This document shows positions 12,567-23,126 of a stretch of 27,890 bases of DNA, piece after piece. The notes below the pieces were generated by a model. That model made no database searches. It was not told the origin of the DNA and saw only the letters and a list, made by a program, of their open reading frames with translations. Made by a program: the position numbers and the translations under genes. Each line of letters begins with the position of its first letter. The stretch's first letter is position 1. The stretch comes from Pelargonium cotyledonis (Eukaryota > Streptophyta > Magnoliopsida > Geraniales > Geraniaceae). The DNA lies in the NCBI GenBank assembly GCA_036897625.1, contig JAYMTA010000490.1, forward strand, positions 1 through 27,890, read 5' to 3'.

Positions 12567-12995
12567 TCTTTATCTATCGTTTTCATATGCTATTTCCTTT
12601 CCCGCTTCATCAATCAGGTAGCGTTTGGATTAAAAAAAAACAAATTGTGTAGAATAAATGGGACTTCTCAGCCACGGAAATGGCTTGTTTTTCATTCTCG
12701 TTTCAAATTTTTAATCCAGACGCTACCTTTTCGTGACAAATTATAATGTTGATAGTTCATGCATATATCTAACTTTTCGATGTTAATCACATGATGAAAT
12801 AAAATGCTGCATCAGTTGTTCGTTTGTTCATTTAACTCTCTAATCCAGTGTTCTTGATGTTCTTGTGATAGTTCTCTTTATTAGTAGATCAAAACATAAA
12901 TTCAAAACCATAAGCCAGAACAAGATTCTTGCTAAAACACATAAGCATAACATTATGACCATCAACAGAAACCAAGAAAATAGTTGCGTACCATC
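12567..12995. other. Convergent 3' spacer
   Basis: This lies between the stop codons of the TAC1-like gene (+) and pTAC16 (-), only 429 bp apart, so the two 3' UTRs probably approach or overlap. It contains the short inverted-repeat element at 12617-12727. Confidence 0.6.
12617..12727. mobile_element. Short MITE-like element, 111 bp
   Basis: The left end GGTAGCGTTTGGATTAAAAA and the right end TTTTTAATCCAGACGCTACC are inverted copies with one mismatch in 20. Total length 111 bp suits a non-autonomous DNA transposon; the GGTAGCGTTTGG start resembles widespread plant hAT-type MITEs. No flanking target duplication can be seen, so the superfamily is uncertain. It lies 51 bp after the zinc-finger stop codon, probably inside the 3' UTR. 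Confidence 0.75.
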
Positions 12996-15606
12996 TCAGT
13001 CGTCATCGATGTATATAGTTTCTTGCTTGAACAGGCCCCCTAACACGTTCTTCACATCAGCTTTTGGTTTTTCCTCCTTTTTCGGCTTCAAAGGAGGTTT
13101 CCGGGCAGATTGTTTACTGACCGCCTTCTGTGATGGAAGTGTCCGAGCCTTAGCCTGTCCCCTCACAGTGGCAATCTGCACTTTCGGAATCTCAGCAGAC
13201 TTCTGGACAGCAGTTGCAACTTGTGCACTGAATTTGTCCCAGGACAGTCCTGAACCAATCTCTTTTGCTTTGTCCATTAGGCTTTCCATTGAAGCCCCTG
13301 CAGAAACAGCCTTCTCTTGAGGTTCTTCAGCTACACTCGAGGCCCGAGAGAGCTTTTTCACTGCCTCAGCGGCTTCTTTTGCCTCTTCTTCAGCCTTGGC
13401 TTTAGCAGTTGCGTCTGCATATGCTTTCCTCCTCCCATCCTCAGGAATGGCACTAAAAGCAATTCACATTATTCAGTTTTAGCCTATCTCATTCATAATT
13501 GGAAGTGCAAAAGAAGGCTCTCACTACAAGAATGGCGGCTTTGAGAGGCGGTCAATAGTTGTCTCCCACGTCAAAATATGCCTCCTGTAAGGCGATTAAG
13601 TGGTCTAACAAAAGTTCGTAGCCTATGACCTATCTTAGGAGACATCCGTGCGAGTTAAAAAAGTCCAAACTAACTTAGGAGAGGATCTGAATTAAGTCGT
13701 CTCTCGTGTCAAAATCTGTCTCCTATAAGGCGATTAAGCTGTCTCTCAAAAGTTTGTAGCCTATGATCTATCTTAGGAGACATCCGTGCGAGTTAAAAAA
13801 GTCCAAACTAACTTAGGAGAGGATCTGAAATTTTTTTTTTTTTTTGATCAGCAAAACAGAGTACCAATTTCATTGATAAGATCCCAAGGCGGGATCGAGG
13901 TACAAACACCCAAGTAAGGGGAAAAGAAAGAAAAGAAACTGAAACTTGAATAAAAGACCAAAACTAAAGATAGTTGAAAACAGAGCAAGGCTCCGTGGTC
14001 CAACAAGAAAAGGTCCAACAGTTGAGGTCAATGGTGGCTTTGAATCTGGCTGCAATTGATAGATAGGAGGAACTCTGAATCTTTCCCAAAGAAATCGTGT
14101 CAAAATCTGTCTCCTATAAGGCGATTAAGCTGTCTCTCAAAAGTTTGTAGCCTATGACCTATCTTAGGAGAAATCCAAGCCTAAACTATCTTCTTTGTGA
14201 GTTAAGAAGTCCAAACCAACTTGACTTAAGAGAGGGTTTGGGTGTCATTTCTTTTTCCTTCTCGGGGAGTATAAAATAAACGTTCATCGATTAATGCCAT
14301 TATACGTGAGATAGAAAATCAAAATCCTTCCATTGGTGAAAGGAAAATTACCTGAAAAGCTCATCTACAGACATCAACGGGGCTGATGGATTCGTAAAAA
14401 CCTCCACAACCTAATTAAGAAAATAACCAAAAACGCTCAAGAAATAAGCATATACTAATCAAGAAACTAAAGAACACGACACAGGCACCAATTTCTGGGG
14501 TAGTGAATGCATGTATGTACCTTGTTTTCAGCTACATCCATGTTTGAGAATACATCTGCTACCAGATACGCTATTTGAGACTTGGCAACCTTTTGTGATC
14601 AAATGCAAGAACAGAAACAAAATGTGATCATATCCAATGAGCTAACGGAAAAAAAAAAAAAAAGTATTTGCAATGACAGATATAATTGCATACATTACAT
14701 TACTTTGTAGTCGTTGTCACTGGCGCTTCCCTCAGCGGACACAACCACATTATAAGATCTCTCCGGGGTAAAATCATCCGTCAAGCTTGTCTTGATGAGT
14801 GTATAGTTGACATCAGTTTTCACTACCTCACCCAACAACTCAGCCACTGTCAATTCAGCCCGCGACATGAGGTTGTTGAAGAACATTGAGATTCCATCCA
14901 GCACATTGTAAGTGGATGCAAGGCCGGCGTTCCCGTCATAGACTATGGCCACGTGGTCAACTCCGGCGAGCTGGGCTGCTTGCACCACAAGCAAAGCATC
15001 CGAAGCAGTGACCTCTTTGTCCGGACCATATTCTTTTTTACCAATCGTCACAACCACCTTGCTAGCATTCCCTATTGCTTTGGCTATCAGCTCCACATCT
15101 TGGAATGTAGATTCCACAGCATTGAGGCGCTTCGATTCTTGATTCGATATGATCTGCATTGAAGGAAACAAACAACAAAATGTCAAAATCAGTACATCAA
15201 ACAATGAATTCATGTGAGATACTAAATTACTAACCTTGTAGTTGGAGGCAAGAAGAGCTAGGTCTTGAGCTGCATCAAGATCAGGAACACCAGCCCGGAC
15301 GCTAAACCCTTGGCGGAGCAAGGTCTGAGCAATGCGAATTCCAGTCAGGCCGGTGGCTCCAGCGACGAACACTGTCCCGGGGTCTTTGCGGCGCTGGGGG
15401 GACCCGAACGAGAGACCTGGAGAAGGATTGGGAACAACAGGAATCAAGGACTTGACATCAGATAACTTTCCAAAATTGAAACGGAAAGGAGTGGAATTGG
15501 GAGCTTCGTCTCCTTCCTTTTTGGCGAATACAGTGAGCCTAGAATTGGCTGTTGTGGTGGTTAATAACATCAGTGAATTGGAGCTGAAGGTGATAGCCGG
15601 AGCCAT
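12996..15606 (-). CDS. PTAC16: pTAC16, plastid transcriptionally active chromosome protein 16
   Basis: Five exons join in frame: 15606-15235, 15153-14704, 14589-14521, 14410-14352 and 13452-12996, giving 468 aa (Arabidopsis PTAC16 is of similar size). The ATG at 15606 is used; the longer frame has only TTG. The first 30 or so residues (Ser/Thr-rich, few acids) form a chloroplast transit peptide. A Rossmann NAD(P)-binding fold follows with GATGLTG at residues 83-89 and an SDR-like body (VVVTIGKKEYGPDKEVTASDALLVV as scattered pieces). The C-terminal 150 residues are Lys/Ala/Glu-rich, probably coiled and disordered, ending in IYIDDD. In Arabidopsis the protein is found in plastid nucleoid preparations and at thylakoids. 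It lacks an obvious YxxxK site, so catalysis is doubtful. Intron 4 (13453-14351) carries nested transposon remains. Confidence 0.92.
13561..13829. repeat. 138-bp tandem units inside the CACTA fragment (a third copy follows the LINE)
   Basis: Unit A starts at 13561 (GTCTCCCACGTCAAAAT) and unit B at 13699 (GTCTCTCGTGTCAAAAT), period 138 bp. A third unit resumes at about 14097 after the LINE insertion. The 3' halves of A and B are identical over more than 50 bases, while the third is more diverged. Internal AGGCGATTAAG and CTTAGGAGA motifs recur, as expected of CACTA subterminal repeats. Confidence 0.85.
13832..14090 (-). mobile_element. 5'-truncated LINE 3' end (non-LTR retrotransposon)
   Basis: On the minus strand this 259-bp piece ends in GATC followed by a 15-A tail (the T run at 13831-13845), typical of plant L1-like LINE 3' ends. 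GAAAT at 13827-13831 and 14091-14095 may be the target duplication. It splits the third repeat unit of the CACTA fragment from the first two, so it inserted later. It is only the 3' tail and carries no recognisable reverse transcriptase; a SINE is a less likely alternative. Confidence 0.65.
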
Positions 15607-17263
15607 GGGTGATGGGTGGAGGAGAAACAGAGCAACCTCCAAGCTCTCTCTCTACTGAACGGTCATTGTTTGTTTCATTGCTTGAACCAAGAAAAGGGAA
15701 AGTTTTGGTAGCAGTCGCAATTGTAATATTATCTGGATAGAGAAGGAGAGGGGCAGCGAATGGTATTGATCCACGTAAGCAATGTTTATCTACTAAAGGA
15801 AGTGTTTGGACACCAGACGTTTTGTTTCGACACCTCATCCATGCATTTTACACTACTCTTTTGGTAACAGTACGTGTAGCACACATTAGATCTTTTGAGA
15901 TCTTTTTCAATGGCTAAAATTGGTACACTCTACTTCTGGATGTAGCAACAGCAACCAGATCTGTTTAACACACAACTCGACCACGACATATTTAACACGG
16001 TAACTAAATGGATCATGTCGCATGACAAGAAAATTGACACTTACACGACCTGATACAATTTGCACAGTATAACCAACACTTTTCCTGGAGAGAGAAACCA
16101 TGCACAAAACAGTGGCTGAGAGAGAGAAATAGAGTTCAATGTAAGGTTTTCAGGGGATAAGTATAAGAGATGAAACTAAACAAGTATGCACCTTCTCCGG
16201 CAAACACAATAAATACCTTCAAAAATGTTTAGAGGAAACAGCATAAAAACTACAGCTGTAGCTTTGAGACGGGAAGAACAAAGAAAACCCTAAGTATATT
16301 GGTGAGATGCTATATTGTCTCGTACATACAAAAGCACTTCTAGCAAAGGCAAAACCGAATAACTTGTGAAGTTTAAACAAATAAAGAAATAATTGGTCAA
16401 GTCCATCATATGGAACTCATAAGTTGGAAATGCATGCATCAACATCGAGATGATGCCATCTAATTCACAACAGCGGATGTCAACATCAGTTCAGGATGAA
16501 TCTGATAACTAGTATCACCATGAAGAAATTTTGGAAAATGAAGTCCCGAAACAACTCCCATGCTGTCAACCACACACAAGAAGTTAAAGTACAGTGAGGA
16601 GAAGCCAACCAAGTACATACAAGATTCACCCAACAACAGCCACTTGAATTCTTAAAGAGCCTATAAGAGAATGAAAATTAGTCACCTGAGTTGATGCTCA
16701 AAATGATGATCGGCACACACAGTCTGCTCAACAAGTCATCTATAGTTGGCAATATATTCATCTATAGATTGATCAGAAAGCTGATTTAGTATCAACCTCG
16801 AATTAGTAAAAGTAAAAAGGCCTATAAAATCAGTCAAAACCTATTATATTTCTATCCTACTCACAGCATTACGAAAGTGTCAGTACACCACTTTCACCAT
16901 ACAGCATCAGTGAGCGAAAAGGTATCAGAAAACAAGCACCCAATCAGAACAATGAAACGAATTCACATCTATTTCAGTAAAAATCAAAGGGAACAGAAAC
17001 ATCATATTCCCAACCAAGGGAAGACAACCATTACCAGAAAATCATAGCAGCAAGGTCTGCATAAAGTTGCACTCAAGAGAACAGCTCAGGATATCCTCAT
17101 TTTCCATTTCAGCTGCCAGCAATAAACACAGACTACATTAAACAGATACCAAAATCCAAATATAGAAACAATCATTTAAAAACATAATGATTCCTAGAAA
17201 TACTGTTAAAAGTAATTAAAACGATAGAAGGGCATCTTCATGTTCCAAGGTAGAGCATCATAT
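15607..17263. other. Intergenic: pTAC16 promoter and SRRM1-like 3' UTR
   Basis: The left part (15607 to about 15900) should contain the pTAC16 leader and promoter, and the right part the 3' UTR of the splicing-protein gene. In between, 15955-16080 is another worn tract with AACACACAACTCGACCACGACA and CACGACCTGATAC motifs, similar to the CACGA repeats in the zinc-finger spacer. No coding frame is supported. Confidence 0.45.
15955..16080. repeat. Third degenerate CACGA-type repeat tract
   Basis: It shows TTTAACACACAACTCGACC, ACGACATATTTAACACGG, CATGTCGCATGAC and TTACACGACCTGATAC, in the style of the tracts at 10.3 and 11.2 kb. Ends and class cannot be set by eye. Confidence 0.35.
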
Positions 17264-20200
17264 CTAGTGACCCATGCCCTTCTTTGCTTTCAGCGTTTCA
17301 AGAGCCTTCTCTCGTAACTCGATCTCAAGCCTTTTCTGATCAGTTACTTTCCCAGTCTCTTCATCATTGCTTCGATGAAGCTCCCTCCTTGCATCATGTT
17401 CACCATCTGAAGAATAGTCATCACTTTGATTCTTCGATTTCTGCTTCTCTGCGCGCCTTCCCACCTTTCTTCGATGTCGCTCCTCTCGCCGCCTGCGCTT
17501 TTCCTCCTTCCTTAATTTCCTTTCCTCTTTCTTCCTCCTTTTGGCCTCCTTCCTGTCCTCAATTTCAGAATCATCACTATAGTCATCTGAAGCATCTTCA
17601 TCTCTCTTAGATCTCCTATGCTTTCTTTTTTCCTTATTTTTAACTATGAGCCTACCACTTTCTTCAGAACCAGAATCAAAGGCACCACCCCGATCATTAT
17701 GATCACGTTTTTCTACAGACATCAGCCCAGATTGTGATTTATGACAGTCATCACTTTGCTTGATATTATTGGAACGAGAATGACTTTTCTCGTCAAATTT
17801 CTGGCCATCTCCACCCACCGTTGGTAACTTGTCATGTTCAGGAAGTTCTTGATGACCCTTCCTCAAAGAAGAATTCTCACTGTTAGGAAAGTGTGACACT
17901 ATCAGACCTGTGTGCCGGGATATAATGCATGGAATCGATCAAAATGAGCCTGGCAAAATGCTCGATGACAGAAAGTATACCTCTTCATTTCCTGATCTTT
18001 CTTTTTCAATTCCATCCTATTGGGATGGTTCCGGGAATCTTTAGCCTGGCTAATCGATAATCTTTCAGGAGTCTTTTCTTTCACGTAATGATCCCTTACA
18101 ATACAATCTTTTTGCTTCCCGCTGGCGGGTGACTGCACTGACCTTTTCTCTGATGACTTGGATTTATTATACCCATCATCCCTGCAAAATTATAGATTAA
18201 TAAACAATATCACCAATAAAAAGTTAATAAATGAACATTCCAATGAAGCCGCCAATATAAGTATCACAAGATTTTCAATCCAGTTCCAGATTTCCTACCA
18301 AGAATGATGCTTATATAAATAAATAATATTACCAATGAAAAGTAAACAAATGAACATTCTAATGAAGCCACCAATATAAGTATCACAAGATTTTCAATCC
18401 GATTCCAGAATTCCTACCTAGAATGATGCTTATCTTTTTCCTCAACGCTTATTTCTTGATTGTCATAAAGTTGTTTCTCTTCTCTGGGTTTACGCGGAGG
18501 ACTAGATCTTCGATCCCTTGTTTGCCTCACAGGACTCTCATATGGGCTAGACAATCATTTAAGGAACCAGAATTGAACAATGAAGTAAAACATTCAACAA
18601 AAAAGATAAAATCAAAATATACAAGAGGTATTTTTATCTTTCTCATTAACGAAGAAGAAATATGAGATCATACCTCTTATTATCACTAGCACTCCTACTT
18701 CCATCAGACACATCAGGGGACTTCTCTGATGATTTTGACAAAACTTTCATTTTAATATGGGGATCATTCTGAACCTTCAAATCTCTCTGTGGTGACCTCA
18801 AAGAAATAGAGGGCCGACATTCCACGGGAGACAGTTTTCCATGGGTCCTACAACAATGAATCAAGAACCTATTAAATGAAACAAGATCTGACCCGAGAGA
18901 TGTATTTGCCACATTATTGTCTAAAGTACCTCTAGTTTCATAATAATGATCAGAAAACAACTACTACTCAAAATCTTTTATACGTTGCAATACAAGGTAA
19001 TATAACCATAATCCAGGAAATTATATATCAACAAAAAGAAAAGGCAACAACCAACAAACTGAGCTTCCTCATACCTGTTTCTTCTTCTAGGAGATTCCAC
19101 AGAAGATCTCTTTTTGGCCGTTGAAGGGGACCTACTCCTATTGGGAGATGAGGACCTCCGTTGATCAGGGGAGAAGGACCTATGCCGGAAAGTTGGTGAT
19201 CTTGGACGGCCAGGAGAGGGGGATCTGTGTCGTCGCATTGGTGATGGAGCCCTACGTCGAGGTGTTGATGAAGATCTTCGATATCGCCGTTGTAAAGGAG
19301 AAGGGGATCTACGCCTTGCAGAGAAAGGGGATTTGCGCCTCACAGGTGAGGGAGACCTACGTCTCATGGGTGAATGAAATCTACGTCTCACAGGTGAAGG
19401 AGATATACGCCACGAAGGTGAAGGGGATCTTTGTCTCACAAAACTGTGCCTACGCCTCATAGGTGAAGGGGTTCTACGTCGCATTGGTGACGGTGACCTA
19501 TAAGGTCTGCGTCGCACAGGAGAATGTAATCTACGTCGTACAGGAGTGGGTGATCTACGGCGAGAGCGTGATATAGATCGTCGCCTAGAATAAGGTGCTC
19601 TATTACCTGAAGGTGAGGGGGATCCTCGTGGATGCCTTCCTTGAGGTGTAAAAGAACGCCTTTTCGAGTGGTTCACTCGTTCAGAAGAAATGGAGCTTCC
19701 TCGGGCTTTTGGTGATTTGGACACACTCCTTGACTTATGCCTTCCACTAAAAAATTGTTTTAATTGGGTTTAGTGAAGGAATCTCAAAAATAAAATTTTA
19801 AATACCAGACAGAATAAACTACACATGCAATCCCTCGCCCAATATTACACACATAATATTAACAGTTAAAACCAAAATAAAGTGCATGACAGCAAATCTA
19901 CTATTTCAGCTGGTTAGAAAAAAGATGCATACTCTGAGTAACTTCTGGAATTAGAATATGTTTTGCTCATTGATCTAGATGGTGACTGGCTGCACAAAAG
20001 AAAAGAAAAGATTCATAAACAAATCACATAATTACCCGTTGCATTCCAATAAAATATATCAACATTTAGCCATACAACAATCAGAATAACTACCGAGGCA
20101 GAGAAGAATGGGGAGATCTAGAAACCTGTTGGTGATTAACGTAGTATCAATCTCCATGTTCCAAAAATAGGTGGTGTATTTTAAATTTGGAACTTAATCT

Positions 20201-23126
20201 TGCAAAGATGAATTCCATGCAGCTAAAATGTCACTGACAGTAAGAAAATGCAACCCAACCTTCAATTCATCCAAGTCATCACTGGAAAAAAATTCTTTGA
20301 ATACGTTCCTAAGAGAAGTGTAAACATATCCAAAATTTTATGACAACATTTCCATGTAAAACATAGGTAAATTATGTTTCTTTATTTTGAAATAAACATG
20401 TATATATTGCACGAATACGAATACGGAGTTCGTAGTACGATACGATACGGATACGAAATACCCAATTTTTAGAAAAAATGTAAAATATGGTACATTATAA
20501 TACGTTGGTTAAAAATAATAAATACATACTTTATATATAACTCTTTTCATGATAAAAATAAGATAAATATAAAATCATAAGTCACTAACACAATTAATAA
20601 AATAAGTAACCAATCAAATAAGATGAATTCTAATTAAACACAATCATTACACTATTCTACGACTATAAAATAGTAGTTTAGTGAACGTATCCTGCTTTCT
20701 TTTACACGGATAACCAAATTACCATATTCCAATACGTATTTTGAAGTATTGGACTGTATTCGTACTCAATACGTTTCCAATACGCATATGTTAGGGCTGA
20801 TTGACGTATTGGTGCAACATAGGTAATTGGTAAGGATAACCATTTCTATCTATCCACATACACATACATGCATCCAAAAATACACAGTCACACACACAAA
20901 CATTCATATACATACTTACCGACTAGAATATATTTCTTCTGAAAATATAGCACATGGCATATGTATGACCTGATTCCACTAAATTTAACAATGACCTACG
21001 AGTCAAAACTCACCTAGCAGTATTTTTCAAAAAAAAAAAAAAAAAAAAAACACTTGACCAATCAAGGTACATGAGACAGAGTAATACAATAGATTGTTGT
21101 AATTAAACCTGATAAGATGGGGGTGCAATGGTGCTTCAACTAACTAAAAAACTGAAAATAAATTTCAAGTTCTATGCATCTGGCATTCACAATGACAATT
21201 GACCAAACAACTAAAGGAAAAATGGAACTGGACGACTCCAACCAAACTATATTTTCAGTTACTCCTGCCCACATTTTCTAACCACTTCATCACCAAACTC
21301 TGCACATTATCTAGAAAAACAAGTGTTCCATCGAGGATAAACTAAAACTCACATGATCATATTTGGCTAACAGGGTTTGAAAAGATATTTTTCTTTTTCC
21401 TTTTTAGCTTGCTTTCTATGCAGAGACAGGGATGTTTGCCCATATTGTAAATCCAATATTTAGCATGGGTAATTGCCACATTATTACCACTTGTGCAAAG
21501 AAGAAATAAATCAATGACAAGCTGGATAGCCGAATAGCTTCCAATTCCATACCTGTTCCTTCCTCTCATGCCATTCTTCCCATTTGTTCCTTTCTCATCC
21601 TCGGGATGGAAACCCGAAATCCTCGACATGCCATTCTTTGTGGTCAGATCCAAAGCAGCACCAGTAGCCTTCGCCTCCTACAGTAGTTTGAGGTAAAAGA
21701 CATGAACCCAAATAAATGCAGAAGCTAGCTGAACGCCATGAAAAACACGAATTGAAGTTAAAACGAAAAACTATATTGCAGGGAATCTATATCCGGCATG
21801 AATATATTAGTATTACCATCTTCAATCTTTCTTGCTCAATACTTTCTTTCTCCCTCTTCTTCCGAATTTCGTTTGCTATGCGATCTGCCTCTGCCTGCAA
21901 TGATTGTATGGTAAATTGTTAATATAAAGCCAATAAGTGAGCTGACTATGACCTAAAGCACAACTGTAAAAGAAATCGACCATTTTCGTCCTAGTTTCCT
22001 CTTCTTTAGCATCCAGTATTTGTTGAGGAACACCACTTGCATTCGTTTGTGCGCTTAGAAGAAGTGTCCAAAGCTCCTTCATAAACTTTCCTGTATTCTT
22101 CTCCATAAATCCAGTAAGCGATATCTGAACCTCCTTCCCGTTCACAGCCTGCCATCAGAAGAAACAAAGCGTGAAAATTACATAATGATATGTGGTAAAA
22201 GTTAAAACCCATGACTCTTGTAGCAATAAACTGTAAGCTAACATACAGACACTGAAACATTTAATCACCTTCCCATCTAGGAGACCATAAATAAAGTTAA
22301 TAAGAACTTCATCTTCGAAACCAAGAAGTTCAGTCGCCCTATTAGCAATCCATGGCCGCATCACATCCATCTTCACTTTAGAGATGTCCACCTGCAAAAC
22401 ATAATTTAGAAACTCTTAAAATAAAATAAAATATTGCAAATCCAATCTAATTATTCACAATGAGATACTCCCTCCATCCCAAAATAATTGTCATGTTTCT
22501 CTTACAATTGTGTTTCAAAATAAATGTCCTCTTTCCTTTTTCAAAAGTTAGTTAGGCATGAATTACCAATAGTATACCTATAATAAGTTAGTATCATTTA
22601 AGTTTGTTACAACACATGTCTATGGGGATACCAAAGGATATGTACCCTTATACTTTCTCAAAATGGAAGGTATATCACTTTCCAGGAATATATTCAAAAT
22701 GTTTTCATTAGCAACCCTAAGTCAAGTGAGTTTCACAATTCATGTACACCCCAACAATACTAAAGCATATACAAGCTACCAAACAATGAACTAAATTCCC
22801 CAAACACACATTACCGTACCCAAAAATTGTCCTAATAACCGAAAAGAGAAATGACCTATGATTCCAACACAATTATGAATAATGAGAACGAACCAGATGT
22901 TCCAATTCAGAAGCAAATTTCTGTGATTTTAGGAGCTTGGACTTCTTGTTGGAGAACCGAGTGTCTTGGTCGGCCGAGGTACCCTAACCAAATTCAATCA
23001 ATACCAAGGGTCAGCAAAATCAATGATTTTTAACGGTTAAAAAATCAGGAAACGGATCAATTCATAATTTAACCACTAATTCAAAAGTGCTGGATAAGAA
23101 CTTACTCGAAAGAATCCGCCAGACAT
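17264..23126 (-). CDS. SRRM1-like PWI-domain, RS-rich splicing protein
   Basis: Thirteen coding exons join in frame to 825 aa: 23126-23106, 22983-22894, 22391-22269, 22148-21981, 21894-21817, 21677-21553, 20117-20094, 19989-19933, 19746-19075, 18847-18674, 18546-18418, 18181-17981 and 17879-17264. The start MSGGFFRGTSADQDTRFSNK is the conserved N-terminus of plant SRRM1/SRm160-type proteins. Residues about 30-135 are the PWI domain (VKMDVMRPWIANRATELLGFEDEVLINFIYGLL), which binds nucleic acid and sits in splicing and exon-junction complexes. A charged helix follows (EADRIANEIRKKREKESIEQERLKM), then a large exon of RRRSPSP-type RS repeats, then Lys/Arg/Glu-rich coil to GMGH. The protein is nuclear, phosphorylated by SR kinases in relatives. 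Notable are a 24-nt microexon, two weak donors (GTTCGT, GTCGAT) and a duplicated donor after exon 11. Confidence 0.93.
18196..18433 (-). repeat. 119-bp tandem duplication across the exon 11 donor of the SRRM1-like gene
   Basis: Copies at 18196-18314 and 18315-18433 align without gaps at a 119-bp period. They share long identical blocks such as ATATAAGTATCACAAGATTT. The right copy contains the last 16 nt of exon 11 and its GTAGGA donor (exon end 18418). The left copy, downstream on the coding strand, repeats this as a cryptic exon end at 18299 with the same GTAGGA. Confidence 0.92.
19110..19650 (-). repeat. Coding tandem repeats for RS motifs
   Basis: Inside exon 9 of the SRRM1-like gene, degenerate units of about 24-36 bp encode RRRSPSPV/M/L blocks (for example SPVRRRLHSPVRRR, SPMRRRTPSPMRRR). 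The pattern points to expansion of the RS region by local duplication. The repeats also make the opposite strand open by chance. Confidence 0.85.
20402..20823. mobile_element. MITE-like element with TTGCAC(G/C)AATACG ends in intron 6
   Basis: The left end ATATTGCACGAATACG and the right end CGTATTGGTGCAACAT are inverted copies with two mismatches in 16. Both ends are followed inward by further TACG-type repeats (TACGATACGATACGG on the left, CAATACGTTTCCAATACG on the right). This architecture matches a dispersed plant family whose copies begin near CTATGTTGCACGG. It is about 420 bp long and non-coding, in a 1.4-kb intron of the SRRM1-like gene. Target duplications are not clear; an ACATAGGTAA occurs at 20361 and again at the right end but overlaps the terminal repeat. 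Confidence 0.6.
21026..21050. repeat. Poly-A tract in intron 6
   Basis: A run of about 23 A residues (on the + strand) follows CAGTATTTTTC. It has no attached retroelement that I can recognise and may be simple sequence. Confidence 0.7.
22466..22672. mobile_element. Stowaway-like MITE in intron 2 of the SRRM1-like gene
   Basis: CTCCCTCCATCCCAAAATAA right after a TA is the classic Stowaway (Tc1/mariner) end. About 200 bp on, TTTCTCAAAATGGAAGG followed by TA is a decayed inverted partner. Size and the TA dinucleotides at both sides fit the family. The left end is convincing, the right end less so. Confidence 0.65.

Larger units (their letters stand above)
13522..14240 (+). mobile_element. CACTA (En/Spm-type) transposon fragment in pTAC16 intron 4
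   Basis: CACTACAAGAA at 13522-13532 is the canonical terminal motif of CACTA elements. It is followed by GC-rich subterminal sequence and an array of related 138-bp units. No opposite end (TTCTTGTAGTG) is found downstream, so the element has lost its right end or ends in a degraded form near 14240. It encodes nothing, and is interrupted by the LINE tail at 13832-14090. The right boundary is approximate. Confidence 0.65.

Noticed and set aside
12865-13320. 151-codon plus-strand frame opposite the pTAC16 last exon
   Set aside because: Shadow of the Lys/Ala/Glu-rich C-terminus of pTAC16; no independent support.
13870-14103. 77-codon minus-strand frame in pTAC16 intron 4
   Set aside because: It lies in the LINE tail, is rich in Phe/Leu from pyrimidine-rich DNA and has no reverse-transcriptase motif.
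15607-15642. Upstream extension of pTAC16 to residue MEVALFLLHPSP
   Set aside because: The codon at 15642 is TTG; the first ATG in frame is at 15606 and already begins a good transit peptide.
19121-19462. 113-codon plus-strand open frame in the RS-repeat exon
   Set aside because: It is the antisense of the RS coding repeats; the repeated codons keep the other strand open.
20358-20826. ACATAGGTAA direct repeats as a target duplication of the intron 6 element
   Set aside because: The right copy overlaps the element's own terminal repeat and the left copy is some 30 bp outside the left end, so they do not flank the element cleanly.
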